Shown here: positions 41,745 to 49,413 of the stretch, in pieces
Numbering within the stretch: position 1 is the stretch's first letter
Layout: every line of letters starts with the position of its first letter
Assembly: GCF_000016185.1 (NCBI RefSeq)
Contig: NC_011420.2
Span: 3,201,001 to 3,265,000, forward strand
DNA from: Rhodospirillum centenum SW
GTDB lineage: Bacteria > Pseudomonadota > Alphaproteobacteria > Azospirillales > Azospirillaceae
Direction: 5' to 3'
Length of the DNA: 64,000 bases
Position numbers and translations under genes: made by a program
The notes under the pieces: generated by a model
Databases searched by the model: none
What the model was told of the DNA's origin: nothing
The model's input: only the letters and a program-made list of their open reading frames with translations

Positions 41745-42695
41745 TCATCGCCGTCCGCCCGCATCCGGCCGGCCGGGCCGGTGGTGGTCGTGCCCATGGC
41801 CATGCCCATGCCCGTGGCTGTGCCCGTGCCCGTGCCCGTGCCCGTGCCGGTGCGCCGCCTCCTGCCCGACCGGCACGACGCAGCCGTCGGCGGCGTGGCC
41901 ATGGTCGTGCAGATGGTGGTAGACGGCCAGTGCCTCGGCATGGCGGCCGAACAGGGCGACATAGTCGGGATGCCGGCTCACATCCTCCGGCCGGCCGGAA
42001 CAGCAGACATGCCGGTTCAGGCAGATCACCGTGTCGGTCCGGGCCATCACCAGATGCAGGTCGTGGCTGACCAGCAGCACGCCGCAGCCGCGCCGGTGCC
42101 GGATTTCCGCGATCAGTTCGAACAGCGCGATCTGGCCGTGCACGTCCACGGCCTGCACCGGCTCGTCCAGCACCAGCAGGTCGGGCCGGCGCAGCAGGGC
42201 GCGGGCCAGCAGCACGCGCTGCATCTCGCCCCCCGACAGGGACTGCACGGCCCGGTCCAGGACATGCGGCGCCCCCACCTCGGCCAGCGCGGCGTCCAGT
42301 TCCGCGGGCGTCGCCCTGCCCCACAGGGTCAGGAAGCGGCGGACGCTCAACGGCAGCGTCGGGTCCACGGCCAGACGCTGCGGCATGTAGCCGATGCTCA
42401 GCCCCGCCCGGCGGGCGACCCGCCCCGCCTGCGGCCGCACCAGCCCCAGCACGGTCTTCACCAGCGTCGTCTTGCCGGCCCCGTTGGGGCCGATCAGGGT
42501 GACGATCTCCCCCGGGCGCACGGTCAGGTCCACGCCGTCCAGCACGATGCGGTCGCCATAGGCCACCGTCAGCCCGCGCGCGTCCAGCAGCGGCTCCGCC
42601 GGACCGTCTGCCGGGCCGTCAGCCGGCCGCGTGTCTGCGTCCGGTGTCTCTGAGCCCGGCATCTCTGAACCCAGCTTCGGGGCCGTCAGGTCCAT
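41745..42695 (-). CDS. znuC: Zinc ABC transporter ATPase ZnuC with a His-rich C-terminal tail
   Basis: A 316-residue ATPase for the ZnuAB importer. Motifs: Walker [19 protein letters not shown], signature [20 protein letters not shown], Walker [13 protein letters not shown] and switch [15 protein letters not shown]. After the conserved end ([22 protein letters not shown]) there is an unusual extension of some 60 residues made largely of alternating His-Gly, which may bind zinc. The N-terminus also has a 35-residue Pro/Ala extension. The start ATG at 42695 follows GGAG at a spacing of 8. Confidence 0.92.
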   Translation of the reverse strand: MDLTAPKLGSEMPGSETPDADTRPADGPADGPAEPLLDARGLTVAYGDRIVLDGVDLTVRPGEIVTLIGPNGAGKTTLVKTVLGLVRPQAGRVARRAGLSIGYMPQRLAVDPTLPLSVRRFLTLWGRATPAELDAALAEVGAPHVLDRAVQSLSGGEMQRVLLARALLRRPDLLVLDEPVQAVDVHGQIALFELIAEIRHRRGCGVLLVSHDLHLVMARTDTVICLNRHVCCSGRPEDVSRHPDYVALFGRHAEALAVYHHLHDHGHAADGCVVPVGQEAAHRHGHGHGHGHSHGHGHGHGHDHHRPGRPDAGGRR

Positions 42696-42748
42696 GCGGA
42701 CGCTCCAGGAAAAGGCGGCGCGTTGTACGCCAGCGCGCCCGGCTTGAC

Positions 42749-42769
42749 AAATGTTATAATATAACGATC
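42749..42769. promoter_or_regulatory. Zur box between divergent znuCB and znuA
   Basis: AAATGTTATAATATAACGAT is a near-perfect dyad centred on GTTATAATATAAC (42753-42765), closely matching the proteobacterial Zur consensus. It is the only strongly AT-rich stretch between the two divergent zinc-uptake transcripts. TTGACA at 42744-42749 may be the -35 of znuA. Zinc-bound Zur would be expected to repress both directions. Confidence 0.85.
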
Positions 42770-42808
42770 TGTGTCCGGCACGCACGGCCTCCAAGCCCGT
42801 TTCCCGAG

Positions 42809-43873
42809 ATGGCAGCCATGGTCCGATCCTTCTCCCGCCGGGGTTCCGGCCTTCCGAACCGGCCCGGCCTGCGCCGGTTCCTCCCCCGCCTGCCGGCCTT
42901 TCTTCTGGCGCGGTTCCTCCTGCCGGCACTTCTGGCCCTGCCCGCCGCCGCAGCGGCGGAGACGGCGCGGCCGGCGCCGCAGGTCGTCGCCAGCATCAAG
43001 CCGCTGCACTCCCTCACCGCGGCGGTGATGGCGGGGGTGGGAGAGCCGCACCTGCTGGTGCGCGGCGCCGCCAGCCCGCACGCCTTCTCGCTGAAGCCGT
43101 CGGACGCGCGGGCGCTGGACCGGGCCGACCTGATCGTCTGGGTCGGGCCGGGGCTGGAAGCGTTCCTGGAGAAGCCGGTGCAGGCCCTGGGCGGCAAGGC
43201 GCGGTCCCTGCCGCTGGGGCAGGCGCCGGGGGTGCGGACCCTGCCCGTCCGGGCCGGCGGCGTCTGGGAGGACGGCCACGATCACGACCACGACCATGAT
43301 CATGAGCACGACCATGACCATGACCATGACCATGACCATGACCATGACCACGATGCCCCGGCCGACGGTCATGTCTGGCTGGACCCGCGCAACGCCCAGG
43401 CCATCGTCGCCCATGTCGCCGACGCGCTGACGGCGCTGGACCCGGCCAACGCCGCGACCTACCGCGCCAATGCCGAGCGCACCCACGCCGCCCTGGCCGA
43501 TCTCGACCGGGAGCTGGCGGCACGGCTCGCCCCCGTGCGCGGCCGGCCCTTCGTCGTCTTCCACGACGCCTACCACTACCTGGAGGACCGCTACGGCCTC
43601 GCGGCGGCGGGGGCGATCACCGTCAGCCCGGAGCTGCGCCCCTCGGCCTCCCGGCTGCGGGAACTGCGCGCCCGCATCCGCGAGCTGGGGGCCGCCTGCG
43701 TCTTCGCCGAACCGCAGTTCGAGCCCGCCCTCGTCCGCACGGTGGCGGAGGGCACGGGCGCCCGTACCGGCGTGCTGGACCCCGAAGGCGCCACCCTGCC
43801 GGACGGGCCGGACCTCTACTTCGCCCTGCTGCGCTTCAACGCCGACGCGCTCGCCGGCTGTCTCGGCGGCTGA
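42809..43873 (+). CDS. znuA: Periplasmic zinc-binding protein ZnuA
   Basis: A 354-residue cluster A-I binding protein that captures zinc and passes it to ZnuB. The signal segment is unusually long (about 50 residues), its hydrophobic core [20 protein letters not shown]. Zinc ligands are expected at the His of [13 protein letters not shown], of [12 protein letters not shown] and of [15 protein letters not shown], and at the Asp near [13 protein letters not shown]. Between the first two lies the flexible His/Asp loop of repeated DH units typical of ZnuA. An alternative start is 42818. Confidence 0.93.
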   Translation: MAAMVRSFSRRGSGLPNRPGLRRFLPRLPAFLLARFLLPALLALPAAAAAETARPAPQVVASIKPLHSLTAAVMAGVGEPHLLVRGAASPHAFSLKPSDARALDRADLIVWVGPGLEAFLEKPVQALGGKARSLPLGQAPGVRTLPVRAGGVWEDGHDHDHDHDHEHDHDHDHDHDHDHDHDAPADGHVWLDPRNAQAIVAHVADALTALDPANAATYRANAERTHAALADLDRELAARLAPVRGRPFVVFHDAYHYLEDRYGLAAAGAITVSPELRPSASRLRELRARIRELGAACVFAEPQFEPALVRTVAEGTGARTGVLDPEGATLPDGPDLYFALLRFNADALAGCLGG

Positions 43874-43949
43874 GCCTCTCCCGCTCATGTCGGCCTGACC
43901 GGACGGCCCGCGCTGTGCTATCACCCGCTCCGGAACCAGGGAGACGGGC

Positions 43950-44747
43950 ATGCGGATCGGGATCGTCGGGGCGGCGGGGCGGATGGGGCAGATGCTGGTG
44001 CGGGAGGTGGCGGCCACGCCCGGCTGCACCCTGGCCGGCGGGACGGAGCGGCCCGGCTCCGCCAATCTGGGCCGCGACCTCGGCACCCTGGCCGGGCTGG
44101 AGCCGCTGGGCGTCGCCGCGACGGACGATGCCGCCGCCCTGTTCCGCGCCGCCGACGCGGTGATCGACTTCACCGCCCCGGCGGCCAGCGTCGCCCATGC
44201 CCGGCTGGCGGCGGAGACCGGCACGGCGCTGGTGGTCGGCACCACTGGCCTGTCGGAGCAGGACCGGGCGGCCCTGGCCGACAGCGCCACCCGCGCGCCC
44301 GTCGTCTTCGCCGCCAACATGAGCCTGGGTGTGAACCTGCTGCTGGGGCTGGTGCGCAAGGTGGCCTCCACCCTCGGCCCCGACTGGGACATCGAGATCC
44401 TGGAGATGCACCACCGGCACAAGGTGGACGCGCCCAGCGGCACGGCGCTGGCCCTCGGCCAGGCCGCGGCGGAGGGGCGCGCGGTGGCGCTGGAGACGGT
44501 CCGGCGCAGCGTGCGCGACGGCCATACCGGCCCGCGCCCGGCGGGGGAGATCGGCTTCGCCACCCTGCGCGGCGGCGACGTGGTGGGCGACCACACCGTC
44601 ATCTTCGCCGCGGAGGGGGAGCGCATCGAGCTGACCCACAAGGCGGCCAGCCGCGCCATCTTCGCCCGCGGCGCCGTCCGCGCCGCCCTCTGGGCGCCGA
44701 CGCAGCCGCCGGGATTCTACTCCATGCAGGACGTGCTGGGACTGTAG
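43950..44747 (+). CDS. dapB: 4-hydroxy-tetrahydrodipicolinate reductase
   Basis: This 265-residue cytosolic enzyme carries out the NAD(P)H-dependent step of the diaminopimelate/lysine pathway. It has the cofactor motif IGIVGAAGRMGQMLVREVA at the N-terminus, the TTGLSEQDRAAL segment, and the diagnostic active-site motif EMHHRHKVDAPSGTALALG near residue 155, followed by GEIGFATLRGGDVVGDHTV. Length is typical (260-275). GGGAGACGGGC precedes the ATG. It converges on the Uma2 gene, with 4 bp between the stops. Confidence 0.95.
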   Translation: MRIGIVGAAGRMGQMLVREVAATPGCTLAGGTERPGSANLGRDLGTLAGLEPLGVAATDDAAALFRAADAVIDFTAPAASVAHARLAAETGTALVVGTTGLSEQDRAALADSATRAPVVFAANMSLGVNLLLGLVRKVASTLGPDWDIEILEMHHRHKVDAPSGTALALGQAAAEGRAVALETVRRSVRDGHTGPRPAGEIGFATLRGGDVVGDHTVIFAAEGERIELTHKAASRAIFARGAVRAALWAPTQPPGFYSMQDVLGL

Positions 44748-44751
44748 GGGC

Positions 44752-45363
44752 TCACGCCCCCGCCGTTTCCGCGTCTCCGGCCGCTGCCGGGGAAGGGCCG
44801 GGCAGGTCCAGCCCGCGGTAGAGGTCGGCGAGGCGGACCTCCAGCGGCATCGACTCCAGGCGCAGCACCCCGTCCGGTCCCACCACCAGATCGGTCAGCC
44901 AGCGCGCCTCGTCCAGCCGCCGGTGGACCTCGGCATAGGTGTCGCGGCTGTCCAGCAGCAGCACCTCGCGCACCGACGGGATCAGGCGGTATTCGGGCAG
45001 CTTCAGCTTGCGCACCTCCTCCGCCGTGGACTCGGAGAGAATCTCCACCAGCAGCAGCGGTGCTTCCGTCAGGCGGGCGCCGCGGCGGTCGGGCGCGCAG
45101 GTTACGGCGATGTCGGCCACGTAGACGTCGCGCGCCCGCCGGACGGAGGCGACGCCCGCCTCCGAGACGGGCCGGCACGGCTCGCGGCCCGCCAGGGCAG
45201 CGATCAGGCCGGCGCCGAGGCGGGCCTGCAACGTACCGTGCGCGCCCGTCTCCAGGGGTCTCGCCACCGGCTCGCCGTCGAACAGCTGGTAGCGGCGTTC
45301 CGGCCCGTCCCAGGCCAGGAACTCGTCCAGCGTCAACTGCCGCCGCACCGCCTCGCCCGCCAT
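44752..45363 (-). CDS. Uma2 family endonuclease-like protein (DUF820)
   Basis: A 203-residue protein with a PD-(D/E)xK-type core. It opens RQLTLDEFLAWDGPERRYQLFDGEPV, the Uma2 hallmark, then has DVYVADIAVTCAPDR and APLLLVEILSESTAEEVRKLKLPEYR, where the Asp, Glu and Lys would form the nuclease site. Uma2 genes are widespread, often in many copies in cyanobacteria, and their biological role is unsettled. It stands alone here, upstream of a minisatellite. Confidence 0.82.
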   Translation of the reverse strand: MAGEAVRRQLTLDEFLAWDGPERRYQLFDGEPVARPLETGAHGTLQARLGAGLIAALAGREPCRPVSEAGVASVRRARDVYVADIAVTCAPDRRGARLTEAPLLLVEILSESTAEEVRKLKLPEYRLIPSVREVLLLDSRDTYAEVHRRLDEARWLTDLVVGPDGVLRLESMPLEVRLADLYRGLDLPGPSPAAAGDAETAGA

Positions 45364-45450
45364 CGCCGCCTCCCCTGCTTCCCGCTCCCTGCCCCGGTCC
45401 AGTCATGGGACGGAGGATAGCACGAGTCGCGGGCGGGCCGGAGGGCAAGG

Positions 45451-45520
45451 GAGCAGGGCAGGGGGGAGCAGGGCAGGGGGGAGCAGGGCAGGGGGGAGCA
45501 GGGCAGGGGGGAGCAGGGCA
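45451..45520. repeat. 15-bp minisatellite, more than four copies
   Basis: The unit GAGCAGGGCAGGGGG is repeated exactly at 45451, 45466, 45481 and 45496, with a partial fifth copy from 45511. It lies between the Uma2 gene and the indolepyruvate oxidoreductase gene. The exactness suggests recent expansion by slippage. Confidence 0.9.
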
Positions 45521-45774
45521 AAGAGAGCAGGACGGTCCGGATTCCGGTTCCCGGAGGACCCGGAACGGCGGGCCCCCGGCCTGTTCATCCGTGTACGGGG
45601 CAGGCATCTTCCGGACGGAGCCCGCCCTGCCGCAGGCCCCGGTCCGTGATGCACCGCACCACCGCACCGCGGTAGCAACAATTCCCTGCGACGCCACCCC
45701 GGATCGGTACGATTCGATGCGGTTGCTGCGCTGCTTCTGTCAGAAAATAAGTCAGTAGACATGACCTATTCTCT

Positions 45775-45789
45775 GCGACAGTCTGTCGC
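45775..45789 (+). promoter_or_regulatory. Dyad upstream of the indolepyruvate oxidoreductase gene
   Basis: GCGACAG-T-CTGTCGC is a perfect 7-bp dyad 42 bp before the ATG. Smaller related pieces (CTGTCAG, ACTGACAGG) flank it. It is a candidate operator for a dimeric regulator; the regulator is unknown. Confidence 0.45.
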
Positions 45790-45830
45790 CAACTGACAGG
45801 GAAACAGGGCATTCACGGGAGGAGGTCGCC

Positions 45831-48800
45831 ATGACGTCCGCAGCGAACCGGCGCGCACTCGCGCAGGTCGGACTCGACGACAAGTACGCCCTCGACAAGG
45901 GGCGGGTGTTCATGACCGGCACCCAGGCCCTGGTCCGGCTGCCGATGCTCCAGCGCCAGCGCGACCGCGCTGCCGGGCTGAACACGGCCGGCTTCATCTC
46001 GGGCTACCGCGGCTCGCCGCTGGGCGGCTACGACCAGGCGCTGTGGCAGGCGCGGAAGTTCCTGGAGGCCGGCTCGATCCGCTTCCAGCCCGGCGTGAAC
46101 GAGGAGCTGGGCGCCACCGCTGTCTGGGGCAGCCAGCAGGTCAATCTCTGGCAGGGCGCCACGGTCGATGGCGTGTTCGGCATCTGGTACGGCAAGGGGC
46201 CGGGCGTCGATCGCTCCATCGACGCGCTGAAGCACGCCAACTTCGCCGGCACCGCGCGCCACGGCGGCGTGCTGGCCTTCGCCGGCGACGACCACGCCTG
46301 CAAGTCCTCCACCCTGCCGCACCAGTCCGACCACGCCTTCATGCACGCCTTCATGCCGGTCATCAATCCGGCGGGCGTGCAGGAATTCCTGGACATGGGG
46401 CTGGTCGGCTGGGCGCTGTCGCGCTTCTCCGGCTGCTGGGTCGGCTTCACCACGGTGGCGGACACGATCGACACCACCGCCATCGTGGACATCGACCCGC
46501 TGGGCCTGGAGATCGCGGAACCGGCGGATTTCGAGATGCCGCCGGGCGGGCTGAACATCCGGCTGCACGACACGCCGCTGATCCAGGAGGACCGCATGGT
46601 CACCTGGAAGCTGGAGGCGGCGAAGGCCTTCGCCCGCGCCAACCGGCTGGACCGGGTGGTGCTGGGGGCCGAGCGGCCGCGGCTGGGCATCGTCACCATC
46701 GGCAAGAGCTATCTGGACGTCCGTCAGGCGCTGGACGAGCTGGGCATCACCCCGGCCCGTGCCGCCGCCCTGGGCCTGGCCGTCTACAAGGTGGCGCTGG
46801 CCTGGCCGCTGGAGCCCGACGGCATCCGCGCCTTCGCCGACGGGGCGGAGGAACTGCTGGTGGTGGAGGAGAAGCGCTCCGTCCTGGAGGCGCAGATCAA
46901 GGACCAGCTCTACCACTGGGACCGCCGCCCCCGCGTGCTGGGCAAGACCGACGCCGAAGGCCGGCCGCTGTTCACCGCCAAGGCCGAGCTGAACCCGGTG
47001 GAGATCGCCCGCGTGCTGGCGCGGCGTCTGCTGGCGCTGGCGCCGGACGAGGAGATCGCCCGCCGGCTGGAGGCGATCGAGACGCAGCTCCGCCGCACCA
47101 CCCCGGCCGCCACGGTGATCCGGGCGCCCTTCTACTGCTCCGGCTGCCCGCACAACACCTCGACCCGGCTGCCCGACGGCAGCCGCGGGCTGGCCGGCAT
47201 CGGCTGCCACTACATGGTCACCTGGATGGGCCGCAACACGGACGTCTTCAGCCAGATGGGCGGCGAGGGGGTCCACTGGATCGGGCAGGCGCCCTTCACC
47301 CAGGAAGAGCATGTCTTCGCCAATCTGGGCGACGGCACCTATTTCCACAGCGGCATCCTGGCGGTGCGGGCCGCCGTCGCCGCCAAGGTGAACATCACCT
47401 ACAAGATCCTCTACAACGACGCCGTCGCCATGACCGGCGGCCAGCCGGTGGACGGCACGCTCTCGGTCCACGACATCGCCCAGCAGCTCGACGCCGAGGG
47501 CGTGTCCCGCGTCGTCGTCGTCTCCGACGATCCGGCGAAGTACGGCTCCGGCAAGGGCCTGCCGGCCGGCACCGCCATCCACCACCGCGACGCCCTGGAC
47601 ACGGTGCAGCAGGAGCTGCGCACCGTGCCCGGCGTCAGCGTGCTGATCTACGAACAGACCTGTGCCGCCGAGAAGCGCCGCCGGCGCAAGCGCGGCCGCA
47701 TGCCCGACCCGGCCCGCCGCGTCGTCGTGAACGAGCTGGTGTGCGAGGGCTGCGGTGACTGCTCCGTCCAGTCCAACTGCCTGTCCGTCACCCCGGTGGA
47801 GACGGAGTACGGGCGCAAGCGGCAGATCGACCAGTCCTCCTGCAACAAGGACTTCTCCTGCCTGAAGGGCTTCTGCCCCAGCTTCGTGACGGTGGAGGGC
47901 GGCAGCCTGCGCCGGCCCGCCCCGGCCGAGGCCGGCAGCGCCGCCGCGTCCATGGACCTGCCCGAGCCGGAGATCCCCGTGCTGGAGCGGCCCTGGAACA
48001 TCCTGGTCACCGGCATCGGCGGCACCGGCGTCGTCACCATCGGCGCCATCCTGGGCATGGCCACGCACCTGGAGGGGCGCGGCTTCACCGCCATGGACAT
48101 GGCCGGGCTGGCGCAGAAGGGCGGCGCCGTCACCAGCCACCTGCGCATCGCCGAACGGCCCGACCGCATCCACGCCAACCGCATCGTCGCCGGCGGGGCC
48201 GATCTGGTGCTGGCCTGCGACGTGGTGGTGGCGGCCAACGCCGACAGCCTGTCCAAGCTGCGCGCCGGGCACAGCCGCGCCATCGTGAACACGGCCGAGA
48301 CGGTGACCGCCGCCTTCGTCACCAACCCCGACGCCCGCATCGGGGCCGGCAGCCTCGTTTCCACCATCGCCCGCGCGGCCGGCGGGGCGGACCAGGTGAC
48401 GGCGCTGGACGCCACGAAGATCGCCACGGCGCTGTGCGGCGACAGCATCGCCACCAACCTCTTCATGCTGGGCTTCGCCTATCAGAAGGGGCTGGTGCCG
48501 ACCTCCGCCGCCGCCATCGAGAAGGCGATCGAGATGAACGGGGCCGCGGTGGCGATGAACACCGACGCCTTCCGCTGGGGCCGCCGCGCCGCGCACGACC
48601 TGCCGGCGGTGCTGGCGGCGGCCTTCCCGCCCGACACCGGCACGGACGGGCTGTTCGCCCACCGCCGGCTGTCGGAGGGGCTGGACGAGGTGATCGCCCG
48701 CCGCGTCGCCTTCCTGACCGGCTACCAGGACGCCCGCTACGCCGGGAGCTACCGCACGCTGGTCGAGCGGGTGCGCACGGCCGAGGCCGCCGCCGCCCCC

Positions 48801-49340
48801 GGCCGGACCGAGCTGACGGAGACGGTGGCCCGCAACCTGCACCGGCTGATGGCCTACAAGGACGAGTACGAGGTGGCCCGGCTCTATGTGGACACCGACT
48901 TCCTGGAGCAGGTGAAGAGCCAGTTCGAGGGCGACTACACCCTGAACGTCCACCTCTCCCCGCCGGCCACGGCCAAGGTCGATCCCGCGACCGGGCGGAT
49001 GAAGAAGCAGGTCTACGGCCCCTGGGTGCTGACCCTGTTCCGCGTGCTGGCCCGGATGAAGCGGCTGCGCGGCACCGCCTTCGACCCGTTCGGCCGCCTG
49101 CCCGAGCGGCGGACGGAGCGGCGCCTGATCGTGGAGTACCGCGCCACGGTGGAGGAGCTGCTGCGCGGCCTGACGGCGGAGAACCACGCGCTGGCCGTGG
49201 AGATCGCCGCCCTTCCCGACCGCATCCGCGGCTTCGGCCACGTCAAGGAGGCGAACCTGGAGAAGACCAGGGCCGAGGAAGCCGCCCTCCTCGCCACCTG
49301 GCGCAACCCCGCCGCCGCCCTGGCCCGCGCGGCGGAGTAG
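45831..49340 (+). CDS. ior: Indolepyruvate ferredoxin oxidoreductase, single-chain type
   Basis: A 1,169-residue fusion of the alpha and gamma parts, converting indolepyruvate and other aryl pyruvates to aryl-acetyl-CoA with reduction of ferredoxin during aromatic amino acid breakdown. The TPP-dependent N-terminal part contains NTAGFISGYRGSPLGGYDQ. The centre has YCSGCPHNTSTRLPDGSRG and the TPP/Mg region. A ferredoxin-like cluster site follows (VCEGCGDCSVQSNCLSV, then CNKDFSCLKGFCPSF). The gamma domain starts at about residue 720 with NILVTGIGGTGVVTIGAIL. GGGAGGAGG precedes the ATG at 45831. A hairpin overlaps the end. Confidence 0.93.
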   Translation: MTSAANRRALAQVGLDDKYALDKGRVFMTGTQALVRLPMLQRQRDRAAGLNTAGFISGYRGSPLGGYDQALWQARKFLEAGSIRFQPGVNEELGATAVWGSQQVNLWQGATVDGVFGIWYGKGPGVDRSIDALKHANFAGTARHGGVLAFAGDDHACKSSTLPHQSDHAFMHAFMPVINPAGVQEFLDMGLVGWALSRFSGCWVGFTTVADTIDTTAIVDIDPLGLEIAEPADFEMPPGGLNIRLHDTPLIQEDRMVTWKLEAAKAFARANRLDRVVLGAERPRLGIVTIGKSYLDVRQALDELGITPARAAALGLAVYKVALAWPLEPDGIRAFADGAEELLVVEEKRSVLEAQIKDQLYHWDRRPRVLGKTDAEGRPLFTAKAELNPVEIARVLARRLLALAPDEEIARRLEAIETQLRRTTPAATVIRAPFYCSGCPHNTSTRLPDGSRGLAGIGCHYMVTWMGRNTDVFSQMGGEGVHWIGQAPFTQEEHVFANLGDGTYFHSGILAVRAAVAAKVNITYKILYNDAVAMTGGQPVDGTLSVHDIAQQLDAEGVSRVVVVSDDPAKYGSGKGLPAGTAIHHRDALDTVQQELRTVPGVSVLIYEQTCAAEKRRRRKRGRMPDPARRVVVNELVCEGCGDCSVQSNCLSVTPVETEYGRKRQIDQSSCNKDFSCLKGFCPSFVTVEGGSLRRPAPAEAGSAAASMDLPEPEIPVLERPWNILVTGIGGTGVVTIGAILGMATHLEGRGFTAMDMAGLAQKGGAVTSHLRIAERPDRIHANRIVAGGADLVLACDVVVAANADSLSKLRAGHSRAIVNTAETVTAAFVTNPDARIGAGSLVSTIARAAGGADQVTALDATKIATALCGDSIATNLFMLGFAYQKGLVPTSAAAIEKAIEMNGAAVAMNTDAFRWGRRAAHDLPAVLAAAFPPDTGTDGLFAHRRLSEGLDEVIARRVAFLTGYQDARYAGSYRTLVERVRTAEAAAAPGRTELTETVARNLHRLMAYKDEYEVARLYVDTDFLEQVKSQFEGDYTLNVHLSPPATAKVDPATGRMKKQVYGPWVLTLFRVLARMKRLRGTAFDPFGRLPERRTERRLIVEYRATVEELLRGLTAENHALAVEIAALPDRIRGFGHVKEANLEKTRAEEAALLATWRNPAAALARAAE

Positions 49341-49360
49341 GGGGGGCGCCAGCGCCCCCC
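49341..49360 (+). terminator. Hairpin directly after the indolepyruvate oxidoreductase stop
   Basis: GGGGGGCG and CGCCCCCC form an 8-bp GC stem with loop CCAG, immediately after the TAG stop. It separates two convergent genes. No T tract is present. Confidence 0.55.
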
Positions 49361-49413
49361 ACCTCCCCCGGCACTTCCCGCCCGCTCGGGCTGCCGGGGG
49401 CTTCCGCTGGTTC

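Larger units (their letters stand above)
45364..45830. other. Intergenic region with minisatellite, upstream of the indolepyruvate oxidoreductase gene
   Basis: No gene is supported in these 467 bp. The left half holds the 15-bp tandem repeat. The right end (45725-45830) is AT-richer, with several short dyads including GCGACAG-T-CTGTCGC, and is likely to contain the promoter and control sites of the downstream gene. Confidence 0.45.

Noticed and set aside
43950-44747. dapB as part of the zinc regulon
   Set aside because: It has its own ribosome-binding site and a 76-bp gap after znuA with no Zur-like site; co-transcription is possible but not indicated.
45451-45520. A CRISPR-like or coding repeat
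   Set aside because: It is a simple 15-bp tandem repeat with no spacers; the reverse-strand Pro-Leu-Leu frame lacks a start context.
45813-49241. A 1,142-residue open frame antisense to the indolepyruvate oxidoreductase gene
   Set aside because: Same composition artefact; the plus strand shows complete, motif-rich enzyme sequence.
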